NCBI GenBank assembly: GCA_013398275.1
Contig: VZSE01006622.1
Coordinates: 234,407 to 298,406, forward strand
DNA length: 64,000 nt
Source: Promerops cafer
Taxonomy: Eukaryota > Chordata > Aves > Passeriformes > Nectariniidae
Reading direction: 5' to 3'
The notes beneath the pieces were generated by a model. That model searched no databases and was not told the DNA's origin. It worked only from the letters and a program-made list of their open reading frames with translations. The position numbers and the translations under genes were made by a program. Position 1 is the stretch's first letter. Every line of letters starts with the position of its first letter. Of this stretch, positions 48,959 to 62,188 are shown piece by piece.

Positions 48959-51562
48959 GTTTGGGGTGGTTTTTTTCCTACAGCAGAGGGCAGTGCAGCA
49001 TGGATTGTGGGGCTTCTGGAGGAGGAGCAAGAGCCTGGCAAGGGTACAGAGGGAGTTTCTGCAGCTGTGACTTGCACATCCAACCTGTTGAATTCCTGTT
49101 TTCAGTGCCTGTGGCACTCCCCAGGGAACATCTCCAGCATTTGTTGGTGGCTGCTCTTGTGGAGTTGGAGCAGCAGCTGGCACATCCTGGGTGTGTGTCC
49201 CTCTAAAAGCCTGGCTGTTGCCTTGGCACTGCTGATGGAGATGACTGAGATGATTTAAGGGAAAAATGACAGAGGTTGTGGGTGACCTGTTGCTGCCTTG
49301 CTGAGGAAGGTTGGTCTCGGTCCTAATCTGTGAGCTGGGCCCTAAAGGACCAGGATTTATAACATTCCCAAAACTCTTCATCTCTGCTTTTGTCCCCACC
49401 TTTTCTGTTTGCTTCATTATTCTGAATGTTTCTGCTAGGAAAGTGTTCAACTCTTGTTTGAATCCTCCTAAAGAGGTGGTGTCTATTGTGTGACCTCTTG
49501 TTCACTCCTGGATGTTTCATAAGAAACTTTGACCATCTCTTCTGAATTTAGTTTCCCTTTTAATTTGCATTACCCTGAGCTTAACAGCAGCTCCCAGCCT
49601 CCTGCTCCTAGTCACATAACCTGAATTTAAGCATCACCCTTCAAAAATTGGTTCTTTTGTATAAAATCAGTAGAAGAACAGCAACAGGGGACTTGTTGGT
49701 CTGTCTCAGCTCCCAGGCAAAGCTGACTCAGTTGGAAATGGTGCCCATCACTGCATCAGGCTCCAAGGTTCAACCTGGCTTGAGCAAAGCCAGGCTTCTA
49801 TTTGCATTGGAAATGAGGATTTGTGAACAAGATGATGTCCCCCAGCCTATTAGGACAACAGTGTTCAGAGCTCTGTCACTTCAGTCTGGTGTATTGTTGC
49901 TCACATGCTCAGGTTGTGTGATCAGCATTTTATTAAGTTCTTATCAAGTCAGTCATTGCAATTTGAAACTGAATTTATTCCCTTTTTTATTTGGAATTTA
50001 CAAATCCAAGTAAGAAACTGAGCCAAGGACTGATTGTTTTATTTTTGTGAGGGCAATTGCTTGGTTCACTGCCTTCATTTCATGGCCATTAAAGCAGGTG
50101 GTGTGGCCCTGCCTTTGCAGGGGGAATAGGCTGCTTGAAGACAATGTTCTTTGTGAACTGGGTCAGTTCCTCAGTGCCTCTGCAAATTGAAAGGAATAAA
50201 ATACTTTTTAAGGTGAAGAAACATCAGCTGTAACTTGAATGGAAAGGTAAGAGAAACAGAGATTATTCTGTGCCCTGGTTTTCCACTGCCATATTCCCTC
50301 CAGGGGTGGGCACTGAAGTATTCCTGACCCTGTGCTCCCTCCACGGGTCCCCACTTCCCTCATTAAGAAGCAATGGGGATTTTTTTTTCAGTTTCATGAT
50401 ATTTGTTCTTCTATTTCTGCTGTGACAATTTAGTTTTTGATGATTTCAGTCAATTGTGCATTTTCCTGGCTAATAGTAGTTGCTTTTCTAACAGGTTATT
50501 TATAACTGGGGACAATAAAAGATAGTTATGCCTGGGTAAGTTATCAAATATCATAAAGGCATTGCTGCTGACTCCCTGCCAGCACCCTTGAGCTCAGCAC
50601 CAGGCTGTGCTTGGCATTCCTGATACTCATTTCCACTGCAACACTGATGGTTCTGTTCTGCCAAACCTAACTTTTCCCTGAGTTCATGCCACTAAAGCCC
50701 TGATTTCCCTCATTGATTTGGGCAAAACAGGCCTATTTCTGTCCTCAGCATTATGCAACCTGGCCTCTCAACTTTTATCTCTTTTGACTGATCTCCCACC
50801 TTTTCTCCTTGCTCCACCTTTGAAGTGTTTGTTCACAATTAAGGAATTGGTGGGTTTGTGTTGTTCCTTTCCCCAGGAGTGCCCTAATGACCTCAGCTGC
50901 TTAAAAAGCCCAGTAATTCAGAGATGAGATGTCTCTTGAGAAGAGAAGGGTTTACCCTGACCCATGTGAATCAGGAAAATGTGAGAAGTGCTGCTCCTCT
51001 GAACTCTCCTTCCCTCATTTACTCATCCTTTGCTGGCTCAGTAAAACTGGAGCTGGTCTGAACTGGGATGTTGATTTGAAACCCAGTTTTTGTTCATGGT
51101 CAGAGCTCTGGGGAAGTCCTTGGGGAAATGCAGGTCTGAAGAATCTCCTGGGGCTGGTGTGGCCCCCCAGTGATCTGGAGCCTCTGTTCTCAAACTGGGA
51201 TGCTGGCTTTGTCTCTTCCAAAAGGAAGCTACTTTAGCAAAGATGTTATTTTAAAGCTGCTTTCCCTTCAGCTCATTTCTGCAGTTCACACACTTGAGCT
51301 GTTTTCTGCTGACTGAAGGTTGAATAACAGTTTCTGACCATCTGAACCCACTTTATCTTTCCTCTTACTGATTTTGCTTCATTTTTTTTTTAAATCAAAA
51401 TATCTGTGCATATTTCTTGCTAAGATTCAGCAGAAACTCTCACAGAGGAATTAACTCAGACAAAGCCCTGAACATTTCAGTGTTCCTTATGGCTGAAGTG
51501 CTGACAGCAGGTTTAAGTAACCATGGCCTGGTGTTTTCTTCTTCTCTTCTGCTTTTTTTAAA

Positions 51563-51580
51563 TTTTTTTTTTTTTTTTTT
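51563..51580. repeat. T18 homopolymer
   Basis: An uninterrupted T run, preceded by TTTTTTTAAA. It could be the reverse of a retroposon A-tail, but no body is recognisable. Confidence 0.9.
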
Positions 51581-54500
51581 AAATGCAAGTATATTTTCCA
51601 TCATTTTATGAAGACTCAGCAGTCAACTCAGTTGCAGGAAGGGAAGGAAGAGGAAAGTAACCACAGCCAGAGGTAGAGGAGAAGCTTTTAATGCTTTATT
51701 TCAACCTTTTGGGGTTTGGCTACTTGGAGAAAGCTGTGGTCAGTTTTTTGGGTTATGGGGTGGCCCTGCTTAGCTAAGGCTGAGCCACAGGAACCAGCCC
51801 AGCAAATGGGGCTCCTGGCAAGATCCTACAGCCAGAAGTCCTTTTTTCTTGGGGCTTATCTTGACAAACAGTGGCAAGTTTGTCTGGACAGGCTCTGCAG
51901 CTCTCACATGTCCCCTTGGGACAGGTGGTGGTGTCTCTTTTTTTGGTTTTTGAGTGGAAGATCTCTGTGAGTCTGGAAGATGAAGAGGACTTGACATCAT
52001 CATTTATGCTATTTCTGCTTGTTAGTGCCTGTCCCAGATATTCCTGTGTCCTTGGTGGACCAAAAGGAGTCCCAGCCAGCCTGTGGGGCTCTTCCAGCCT
52101 AAATTTTTTAGGATTCTGGAAGTGCACATAGAAGAGATGTGTGAGCCCTTTGTTCTCCATGTCTTTGTCACTCCTGCCAGCCAACCTAAAACCTGCTGAT
52201 AGCACTGATTTAATCTCCATATTTTTCCTCTTACCCAAGGATTAAGGGTGCCCCAATGTCCCAAAAAAAAAAAGGTCTTCCAAGCAAACTAAAATGGGAT
52301 TCTGTAAGAATATGGCAAAGGTATGAGACATCATTGCTGTCATCTGGAAAATTCCTTATTTTCTGTGTCTGTTCTGTGACAGGTGATGTGGGAGTAACTG
52401 CTTTATCCTGGAAATTCCTGTTTTCATGGCTAGTGCCAATACAGTTACTGCCTGGTCTGGTTTTTATGAAGAAGGGGTGATGGATGCTCTTCCATCTGCA
52501 CACACCTCATTAGAAAGTCCTAGATCCTTCAGGATCTCAGGCCTGTCTTAAATACTCTGGTTTCAGAAAGCATTTCTGATGCTGCTCAGTTGGGTTTTAG
52601 GGTGATAACTTAAATCTGTAAGTGCCTTTCTGAGTCCCAGTGTTGGAATAGTTAGTATCCAAGTAATCCTGTAGCAGGTATTAAAAACTGCTCCATTGTT
52701 ACCAGCTTACTGAAGATTTTTTGGGATTCTGCCTTGTTTTTATATAGGCTGGCAGAGCAATACAGGTTTTCAGTGATTTGTTAACATGGGAAACAAAGCT
52801 TGCAGTAATGAGTCACATATCTTTGTTTCTGCAGTCATTTAGGGGGAAAATGAGTAGCTTAAGTAAATTGTTTTGAGCAGCCTGAAAAAATGAAGTCTGA
52901 CAGTGTCAGATTGGCTGAGCTTTGTAAGGAGGGGCCCAAAACTTGGACTTTTTAGAGGTCAGTTTGCTGTCAAACTTAGACAAGACATTTTTGTTTGATT
53001 TTAAGTCACCTTTATGACAGTCTGTCATGATTAGCTGTGCTGTCTCTCAAAGTTGTCCTTTACCTGCTGATCCCCTCACTTCAACCTCACCACTAACCCA
53101 GCCCCTGTGGGAACAGTGATGGGGAATGTCACGTTTTCCCTTTTTCCTCCTGAATTCTGCCTTTTCAGCAATCCTGTAATGGATTTTGTGTACTTACATG
53201 GTTTTGTCACTTCTACACCTAGTTCTGTATCTATATCCTGTATATTTATAACTTCTGCTGTAGTTCCAGATTTGCTTTCTCTTCCTTCATGTGATCCTTA
53301 CATCTGAAAGGCCAAACCAGCACTTGTGGAACTGCCTCTTCAGTAGGGCAATTAATGATAGGTACAAAAGTTGTTTGTGTTCTTTGTTAGTGATTTCCTG
53401 GCCTGGCTGCAGGGGAGGGAGAGGAGGATGGGCTGATGGCTAAATAGAGAAAGCCAAAAGGGTGCCCCATGAGCTCTCTGTTTATCCCAGAGGATGAGTG
53501 ATGTGTCTGTGTCACTGCTGTCAGGCCCTGACTAGATAAAAGGTATGTTGATAACTAATAACCTTTAAAGAGCTCTGGAGGAAGAGAGGATCTGGATATG
53601 GAGGCTTTTGCCCTCCAGAAGTACTTCCTGAAGTCAGAGATGGACAAAGCCACGATGGATTTAGGAGAGGGGAGTTACCAGGAAACCCTGCAGACCTACA
53701 TACTCCTCCTGCATTTCTCATGGTGGGAGTTTAGGGAACAGAAGTGAGGCTGATGTCCCTGCCTTTGATGGATAGCCATGAAAGTGTGGTGGGTGACAGA
53801 ATTTTGTGACATGTGGGATCATCCAGCTACTGTGAATAGTCTCATATCAGGGAACTGTGTACTTATGGAGGCACAGTCCAGCATACACATATGTAAACTG
53901 GGAATTTCTAGGCAAGCAGTGGGAGTGATTTGGACAGCTCATCCTGGTTTTGATGGCATTCAGAGCTGGCAGCCTGCTTTTGTCTTGGCATGGGAGTGGA
54001 AAGGGTCACGTGAAGCTTTCAGGTTGATTGCACTGTCTCAGGTTTGGGGAAAAGCTGGCATTCAGTTCTTGTCCAGTGTCAGCCCAAGACTTGGGAAGAA
54101 TTCAGAGTGGGACATTAGTATGGAAAAAATAAATCTGAGGATAGGGATAAGTTATGAGGCCATGGCATGTGCAGCTTAAAGGAAAGACAGAGGGGAGGTA
54201 TAACTGTCTCAGTAAACACGAGGAGTCACCATAAAGGAGTCTGAGGCAAGTCATTTTCATCAATCAGGAACAGCAGAGCAGGTAATGAAATGCCTAAGTG
54301 TGCACCAGGGAAAGTTCAGTTGAAATCCAAGGCAGGTTGAATTCCAGTCCCTTTTTCCATTAAGCAGGGGGAATGCTGATGGGCAGGGGCTTGGCTGTCA
54401 CGGTGAGCTACCAAAAGCTGGTCTTTGTGCCTCAGTCAGAAGATGCCATAAATGCTGTTCCTAACTGATTCCTCCCTAGTCCAAGTGAGGAAATTTGTTC

Positions 54501-54617
54501 CAGAGAAATCAAACCCTCCCAGTGTCTCGCTCTGAAAGGTAGAGGAAGAATCTGTGGGGTGGTTTGGGGGGCCTCAGGGTTATAAGAGCATAATAGAGCA
54601 GCTGCATGTCAGCTGTA

Positions 54618-54870
54618 AAATCACAGAATGTCCTGAATTGGAAGGGACCCACAAGAACATGGAGGCCAACTCCTGGCCCTGCCCAGGACACCCCAACAAT
54701 CCCACCCTGTGTCTGAGAACATTATCCAAACACTCCTGGAGCTCTGGCAGCCTTGGGGCCGTGCCCATTCCCTGGGAGCCTGACCACCCTCCAGGGGAGG
54801 AACCTTTTCCCAATATCCAGCCCAAACTTCCCCTGACACAACTTCAGGGTCCTGTCACTGGTCACCAAAA
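54618..54870 (-). mobile_element. CR1 LINE 3' fragment, antisense
   Basis: The + strand begins AAATCACAGAATGTCCTGAA and TTGGAAGGGACCCACAAGAA, the reverse of a CR1 3' terminus of a subfamily different from the GGTTTGGGTTGGAAAGG type elsewhere in this window. It runs through CCCAATATCCAGCCCAAACT to about 54870. The open frame across it is not a gene. Confidence 0.87.
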
Positions 54871-57260
54871 TATCCAGTGGTCCAGGAGTGTGCCAGTGAG
54901 GCTGGCATGGTGTGGCAGTACATGTGCTGCAGCTGCTTGTGAGCGTGGCTGGGACAGGCTGGAACACAAAGGAGCAGCTGTGGCATCCTCTTGTTTGGGA
55001 TGGATGCTTCATGGGACAGCCAGCTGGTGAGAGAACACCCACTGCTGCCTTGGTGTATTTGAACCAGGTGACTTCAGTGTGGCTGATGCAGTGGCTCTGC
55101 AGGGGAAGCTGTGGAGGATTTTATTGGAATTTCTATTTATTGCATCATTAGCAGCAGTGGAAGGCTTTGCTCTGTACCAACAGGCTCCTTTGGTTTATGA
55201 AGGGTTTGTAAATCCACTGCCGAGCTCCTGCAGTGCAGCAGAGCCTCATGTGGGACCCCTGCAAATAAAATCCCAGGAGTGCTATTTGGATTCATTACCT
55301 TGCCTCAGGAACGTGGGGAGGTTTGTATCAGAGTCTGTGGATTAGGAAATATAAGCTATTTAGCACAGATGCTCTTGTTTATGTGTGCACAGCCAAGTTA
55401 GCCAACAGCCAGGGAGCAGCAGAAGTTGGGCAAGAGGTTGAGGATGTGTGTGTGAATGTGTTCTTGTAGCAGGTACCTGACTTCTGCCTCTCCTTCTGCT
55501 GAATGGACAAACACCTCGGTCCTCTTGCTCCTTCTCCCCTTTCAGGCTGTGAATTCAGAGCTGTTCTGCAGCTCCACACGTTGCTGGCTGTGCTTCAGCC
55601 CTGGCTTTGCTTCTGCTGATGCAGGAAGGACATGGAAGCAGGACCCTCTTACCTGCTAGGCTGAATTAAACTCCTGGAAACTTACTCTTCTTGGGGAATT
55701 GAGCACCAAGGTCAAGCAGAAAGCAGTGTGAACTCTTAACAAGCAGTGAGGGAGCTGTATTTCTTAATAAAACTGTGTACAGCAGTTCCATGGAGACTTA
55801 GACATTGGTATTTTTCAGAGTAATGGCTTCACTCGGGTGCTTGCAGCTCCGCTGTCCTGTGTGTTTTCCTGCAGGGGGACTGGGAGATTGTTCTGCTTCT
55901 GAACTTTCCTCTTGTTCAGGGAGTGTGCAAGATGGAAAAACTGCTTTGTTCTGGGGTACCAGGAGCATTGGCAAGGGCAGAGATGGCAGTAACAGAGCCA
56001 GGTCTGGAGAGCAGACATGGGAAGAGATTGCTCAACTCTTCCCCCTCTCCTTCCCTTTGATTTATCCTTTTTCCTTAGCATTACTGATTCCTTTTCTTTA
56101 GCTTCCCTTCCTGTCGTTCCCTCACTGCACAGAATTTCAAAACACAGACCTGCTCAGAGCCTGCAGGAAGATATTTTCATTGGTGGGGCTGAAGTTCAGG
56201 TGCAGCCATCTTTCCATAACCTTTTTTTAATTGCTCATTAAAGCAGAACAAGTGGCTGGTGATGGAAAGGAATTTTTCCCCCTTGCAGGCAGCAGTGGCT
56301 TGCCAAGGTCAATGAAATCTCCAAAGCTTCTCTCCAACATCAGGTCTGCTGGGATTGCACTGCTGCTGACAGATGGACATTTTTAACCTGGCTGCTACAT
56401 ATTCACTTAGGCAGAGGGGGGAAAGTGTGAACAGGGAGAGCATTTGGAAGATTGGATTTTTCTCATGTGAAAATAGCTCCCATTTCTTTTATTTCTTTAT
56501 TATTTTTTATGGTAAAGAGAAGCAATGGTCCAGGCTGGGTTTGGCATTTCCTCCTTCCCATTTTCATTCCTCCTGCTCTTGGCAGCTCTGAACATCTTTA
56601 GAGCTGTGTCTTTGACTGGGTTTTACCAAATAATGCAGTAATTACACCTGGGGGCTCTTTGTAGGCTGTGTCCAGAGCAGGCTGGGCTTCATCTTGCAAA
56701 CCCAGTGCTTTAGATCCATGTCCACAGAAGAAACCTTTCAGCATAATTATCCCCCCCCCACCAAGAAATGAGTATTTTAAATCTTCAGTCTCCCAGACAA
56801 AAAGCCTTTAGAAACTTTTGCCTCTCTTTTTTTTGGCAGTAATTTGGTGCCTGTGCAAACACTTCAGCTTACTCACAAATACATTAAATTTTTTTGGACA
56901 GACGAGGTTGCTGGGATTTAGGGAGATATATGGTGTTTTCCCCTTTCTTTTTCTTCCTGTCATAGCTGTATATGCAACTTGATGAGAGATCCTGGCAGCC
57001 TCCTTCTCCAGAACAGTAAACAGAGCCAGTGCTGCAGTAGTTTGCAGATAAATAATGTATTACAGTCTGTCAAGTAAAGCTTTGAGCAAACACCACTTTA
57101 AAGGGTCATATATTATGAATCTGAATATTACCCTACAAATCATTATTTCCCAGACCCTTTTGATTCCTTATTATGGACAGAGCAGCTCTGGGAACAGGTC
57201 ACCTTTTTCAACTACCCCTAAACCTGATAGAATTATTATTAGCAAAATTTCTCCCATGGA

Positions 57261-57274
57261 TTTTTTTTTTTTTT
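57261..57274. repeat. T14 homopolymer
   Basis: Fourteen T followed by AACCTGCAG. The result resembles a splice acceptor but has no supported exon after it. Confidence 0.88.
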
Positions 57275-58786
57275 AACCTGCAGAAAGAAGCTCAAAGATC
57301 ATCCCTCAACACTTCTCTCCCCATCCCAAAGTCCTTGAAGATGTATTTCTCTTTGCTATCTCAATTAGGAATGTGGCACACATACATATATTTATTTAAG
57401 ATCCTTGCTTTGAGATTGTAGGGAATACATCATCTGTTTGATTGGTTTTAGGGAAAACCTTCCTAGAAATTTAAAAGCCTGCTAAAATACAGCTGGATAT
57501 TTAGCTAATATGAGTGTTTGAAGAGGATAGGAAGTGTATCCTTTTGGCATTGCTTTAGGAAAAGTCTCAGCTGTGCTTTCACCCTGCTGGCTCGTGTTAC
57601 AACTGGGTGTTTCTCTCTTGCACTGATGGGGTTTGGTGGATCCTAAATGCTGCCTGTCCCAAGTGCAAGTTCCTGGAGGTTATTTTAGCCATTTTCTTCT
57701 CCAGCAAACAAAGCAAGAGACACAAACCACCAGTGTGTGTCCAGCCCAAAAATGCCAGGTTTGGAAGGAAGGGCATAATCTCCAGGCATAATTTTTCCCA
57801 CTTTTCCATGGGTGGTTTTGACATCCACTCGTGGTTGTCTGGTGATGCTGAGCCCTCTCTGAGGGCTTTGGTGTTCCCTCCCCAGTTGCAGAGCAGGGGT
57901 TGCTCACTTGAGCCCAGTTGGGTCTGGTGGCAGCAATCACAAAACACTGCTCATTTTTAAGCAGTTTTTTAAACTCTTGTCCTGTGGTTAGAGAGGATTT
58001 TAGCACTGGAGTTTTAGGTAGAATCTTCCCTTATTAATAATATGGATTATGACCAATTTATTGAGCAGGAAGGAGAGTCAGCTGGAAAGAGAAACCTTCC
58101 CCTGTGAAGTGTGTGGTACCCAAACTTGGCCTTTTTCTGAGGCCATCAGAGCTTCTTCATTTCCCACTTGGTGAGCCTTGCTGGCAGAAGGAGAGATGAA
58201 AGGAAACCAATGTCTGCATTTAGGAACTTCCAGCAGGTTTTATTTTTCCACCAGGATGTTTCTCGTGGTGGTGTCTCTGAATTGGTTTGGGCTGGATGCT
58301 CCTCAGAGCCTGGGATTTGATTTCCTGCAGGGGAAGATGGAGTGAGTTAGTGGAGGAAAAAAAAAAACAGTGAAGCAAGGAAGAAAATATATTATGGGTC
58401 TGTTGTTTTATGATGGATCCTTGTATTGCCTTTCCATAAAGTTGTGCAGTTAAGGAGATGTAGAAGCAGGGGAAATTGCTTATTTGTCCTCTGCTCTCCT
58501 CATGTGAGAAAGCTTTTCTCTCAGAAGGAAGGAGAGTGGTGTTATTTGAACAAAAGTGGGCATTTCATCTTACAGAGGAGCAAGAATATGCTCATCCTGT
58601 CAGGTTTGGGGGGGAGTTTGAGTATTTAATGTGTGTGTAAGGTTATGGGTAATCTTTTAAATAACAAAAAAAACAATCAAGGAGTACCCTGCTGTGTATT
58701 TATTGTGGCTACTGGGACTGGGCTAGCAAAGCTGGTGAAGTCCAGGGCTGCACCCCATTTCTCCTGCCTTCTTCCCCTCCCACAGG

Positions 58787-59058
58787 GTTCCAGAATGGCC
58801 TGGGTTGGAAGGGATCTTAAAGCTCATCTCATTCCACCCCTCTGCTGTGGGCAGGGACACTTTCCACCATCCCAGGCTGCTCCAAGCCCGTCCAACCTGG
58901 CCTTGGACACTTCCAGGGATCCAGGGGCAGCCACAGCTTCTCTGGGCACCCTGTGCCAGGACCTCCCCACCCTCCCAGGGAACAATTTCTTCCAAATATC
59001 CGATCTAAACCTCCCTTCTTTTAGTTTGAAGCCATTCCCTCCTGTCCTGTCACTACAG
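58787..59058 (-). mobile_element. CR1 LINE 3' fragment, antisense
   Basis: The + strand shows the reversed CR1 end: CCAGAATGGCCTGGGTTGGA, TCTTAAAGCTCATCTCATTC, then GGGGCAGCCACAGCTTCTCT and CCAAATATCCGATCTAAACC. It ends near CCTGTCACTACAG. It is 5'-truncated, and the long frame reading through it is a by-product of the repeat. Confidence 0.9.
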
Positions 59059-60255
59059 TTCCTGCTGAGCTGTCCCATAAACACCTTGGATTTCCCTTCA
59101 CATCACGTTGGCCTTCAATGAATTTCAAAACACAGCCTTTTATATTTCAAGCTAATTTCTTCAGCCCCTCAGGTGTCCTGGCCTGCATTGTGTCCTGTTC
59201 CCCCTGCCTCGGGCAGATGCAGAATCCACTGCTGGCACCAAGTGGCTGCAGGTGGGAGCTGCTCCGGGGGGGCTGGACTCGCTGGCCAAAGGTGTGTGTG
59301 GGCTTGGGGCTGCAGTTTGGGACAGGGCAGGACCCCCTGTCCTCAGTTTGGGGTGCTGGGAGCAGGAGCTGCTCCACCCCCCTCTGAATAATGCCAGGTG
59401 AGCAACTGCTTTGGCCCTGCTTTTCCTTCTTTAAGATCCATGAAAGGGAAAAAGGCTGCCAGAGGACTTGTTTGCCTGTGATAAATCCCAGTGTGCTGTG
59501 CCCTGCATGCCCTCCTTGTAGGGTGTGGGGTTATTTCCCCCCCACAGTGAACAGAAAAATAACCTGTACAGTATTATCATGTGCATGGAGGCAAATAATT
59601 GTGATTACCTGGGAATGGGCAATATTCTTCCTGCTTTTTCAAATACCCAGAGGATTTTAACACTTAACACTGTTTGTAGGCTGTGTATTGAGTACTGAAA
59701 GAAAAATTCCTGTAGGCTTTGCACCCTCCTTCACTCCCAAGTGGTGAGTTGTGTTTGGCTTGAAGACATTCCAGAGGGTAGAGGAGCATGGATGTACCTC
59801 TGCTTCCAGGCAGGGAGGTGGGGGTTTTCTTTCATCAGGAATCAATGGGTTTCCACTCACAAATCCTTTGAAGCCCAGTTTCTTTATGGATAAACACAAT
59901 CTCTCACATACCAGAAAAAAAAATAAGCAGAATTCCCTCCCTGAAAATTCTCTTTAAATTACATGCTCTGCTTATGCCTTCTGTAATTAATTTAAATGCA
60001 TCTGACAGTAGCTTGGAGGCAAGATTTGAACTTTCTTTATGCCTCACTGTGATGCTGCTGCTTTTTCTCAGTTCACTGGTGGTTATATTGGAATTTGGGG
60101 ACTGGATGTGGAGCAGCTCTCATTTCCCAGCTGACCTTTGCAGTGAGCACCCCTGTATGTGACACTGGGCATCTGAGTGTTCTGGTTTCATGTTAGAGAT
60201 GTTCAATTTAAAGTGATATAAATAAGAAGCAGCATAAGTTCCATAGTTTCCAGGC

Positions 60256-60273
60256 TTTTTTTTTTTTTTTTTT
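60256..60273. repeat. T18 homopolymer
   Basis: Eighteen T in AT-rich intron. It is likely length-variable. Confidence 0.9.
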
Positions 60274-62050
60274 AATCTGAATAGTTGTGTGGTGTATCAG
60301 TAGAAAAATGAAAATGAAAAGTATTTTAATTTTTCTTTTCTGGTCTTTTTTACATCTGGTAGTGCAAAACTGACCTCTATCTGAAGGTTTAGTTCCAAAA
60401 AAACTGCAAGGAGCTGGTTCTTTATTTCCCCACCTGCAGGGAGCTATGCTTGCTTGTGTTATTCCATGGAGCTGGCCAATGCTTGATCCTTAATGCAGGA
60501 CAGGGTGGGAGGGGGCTGATGGGCTTTTAGCCACCAACTTGAGATTTTCAAAGCATAATCACCACTTAGGAGGTTGATCTGAGATATTTGGACCCATTTC
60601 CTAGCCTTTAATTCAAGATGCTACCTAAAGCTCTGCTAAAACTCGGGTTATTTTAAGGCTGTTGGTAGAAAAATGCTGTTTTGTGTCTTTGGGGATGAAA
60701 ATAGGAATATTACAGAAGAAAGCATCAGTGCTGCTTTTGAAACAAGTTTTTGTGTCCTAGGGGCATTTTCTTTGCATTCTTCAGGCGTGGCAGAAACTAC
60801 TGCTTTTGCTTTTTAATGAAGAACATTTCCAACAAATGAGTTTTCCCTCTCCTTTCCCCAGCACAGGAGAATGGGAGAGGCCCACGTTTTGCATCATGAG
60901 TGATCCCCAAAGCCTGTATCAGATGACAGTAAAAATCACCTTTTTTCCCCCCAAAACTGTGTGGGCCACTCAGGTGAAAGCACAAGAGGGCTGAGGAGGA
61001 GATTTTCTCCATTTGAGATCTGCCTCCTGCCAGAGTTGCCCATACAAATCCCTCCAGCCTTGGTGCTCCACTTATCAGGAATCCCTTGGTTTCCCACTGG
61101 GAAAAGCAGCCAAAATCTGATTGATATGGTAATAATTAAAACTTCATTAGCACTGAAGAGCATCTGAGATGGGAATGGTCAACTCAGCAGGCAGCAGAAT
61201 GTCAGTCACTGGTACCAAATTGTTCCCCATGAGTTTAAAAATTAATTTTGTTGTTAAATGTCATCTTCTGGCTTGGAGTGTTGGTCTTGTGTTTCCTGGT
61301 AAATTTGAAGGGATATAATCTATCCCAAATAAAGGATCCCAAGTTGGGATCTGTGAAGCTGGGTGAAGTCTAATGTTGATGCCTGTAGATTCACAGAGGT
61401 GGGGGAAAAGGAAAGGATGAAATCCCCATTATTGAGTGGGCAAAGGGCTCATGCTCCCACCCAGCACCTTCCCAAGCTGGGGAATGGCTCTTCCCTCCTT
61501 CCCTGCAGTGGAAGCCAGGAGACAAACTCTTGCAGGAGAGACAGATCAGTGGAGAAAACCTTTCTCTGCCCAAGGGCTTTTTGGAAGTTCTGCAGGGGCC
61601 TCACAGCAGCATTTGTAAGAGCCAGGCACTGGAAGGGTCTGAGGATGAGGAGAACTTGGGGAAGGTGAAGTCTGCAGACATCCATGAACCTTCCCTTGCT
61701 GGGACACTGGTACAGGCCTTGGAGCAGAGAAGAGTGAAATGAGAAGAGCTTTGCAAGACTTCCTTGGTTTAGAGCAGCCATGGAACCACTCATTAGCCCA
61801 CTCCTGTGGGATAAAACTGGGAGCACGAGATACAAAGGCTTCTCCCAAGAGCTGTCCAAGGAATTGCACACGGGGAGAACGTGGGGAGACAATCCTGGGG
61901 AAAGCAGATACTGGAGCACATCAGGACTTCTCCTCCACCAGCATTTCCTGCAATGTTAATTTTTTCTGCTGCCTTTTTTATGCTTCATACCTCGGGTGGA
62001 GCTTTCTGCTGCTCCTGGTTGTCATCTCCCTGTGGTCCTTTCCCTTGCAG

Positions 62051-62188
62051 TTCGAGCGGCACGAGCCGGTGGACGGGCGGATCACGGAGCGGCAGTTCGG
62101 CAGCATGCTGCTGGCATACAGCGGGGTGCAGTCCAAGAAGCTCACTGTCATGCTCAAACAGCTCAAGAAGCACTTCCAGGATGGAGAG
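62051..62188 (+). CDS. MICU1: MICU1 coding exon: [16 protein letters not shown]
   Basis: This 138-nt exon follows CCCTTGCAG and encodes 46 codons in phase 0 before the donor GTCAGT. The peptide begins [20 protein letters not shown], continues LAYSGVQSKKLTVMLKQLKK, and ends HFQDGE. Human MICU1 has [20 protein letters not shown] at the same place. Known structure: it forms part of the C-terminal lobe, before the second canonical EF-hand, which would lie in the following exons. The exon is strongly GC-rich in its first half relative to the introns. The next exon, expected to begin Gly-Leu-Thr-Phe, is not found before the window ends. Confidence 0.97.

Larger units (their letters stand above)
48959..62050 (+). 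other. MICU1: MICU1 intron, 13.1 kb
   Basis: This is the longest intron in the window. It runs from the weak donor GTTTGG to the strong acceptor TTTCCCTTGCAG. It contains T18 runs at 51563-51580 and 60256-60273, a T14 run at 57261-57274, and two antisense CR1 fragments (54618-54870, 58787-59058). The stretches 48959-51560 and 51581-54617 show nothing I can name. I see no exon, RNA gene or second transcription unit. Confidence 0.8.
5807..62188 (+). other. MICU1: MICU1 gene, internal portion (eight exons in this window)
   Basis: Eight + strand exons, joined in order, give one continuous frame matching vertebrate MICU1 (mitochondrial calcium uptake 1). They run from the residues just after the membrane segment, through the polybasic motif and EF-hand 1, to the [16 protein letters not shown] region. 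Known biology: MICU1 is a mitochondrial inner-membrane-associated EF-hand protein. It dimerises with MICU2 or MICU3 and gates the MCU pore, keeping it closed at low calcium and opening it cooperatively when calcium rises. Exon lengths are 175, 163, 44, 12, 115, 83, 198 and 138 nt, with junction phases 0, 1, 0, 0, 1, 0 and 0 in order, all compatible. The N-terminal exon(s) and the C-terminal exons with the second canonical EF-hand are outside the window. About 2 kb of the apparent span is a probable assembly duplication. I recognise the family by recall of the protein, not by a database search. Confidence 0.96.

Noticed and set aside
48761..49258. 165-codon open frame on the + strand
   Set aside because: Only its first 66 codons are exon. 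The rest is intron read-through past the donor at 48959.
48677..49450. 257-codon open frame on the - strand
   Set aside because: It lies antisense to the MICU1 exon at 48761-48958 and runs into intron sequence. The GC-rich exon depletes stops on the opposite strand. There is no recognisable protein family.
54554..55030. 158-codon open frame on the + strand
   Set aside because: It overlaps an antisense CR1 fragment and shows no family motif.
57261..57290. T14 tract followed by AACCTGCAG as an exon acceptor
   Set aside because: It is a good-looking acceptor, but the sequence after it has no conserved MICU1 content and no well-matched donor in phase.
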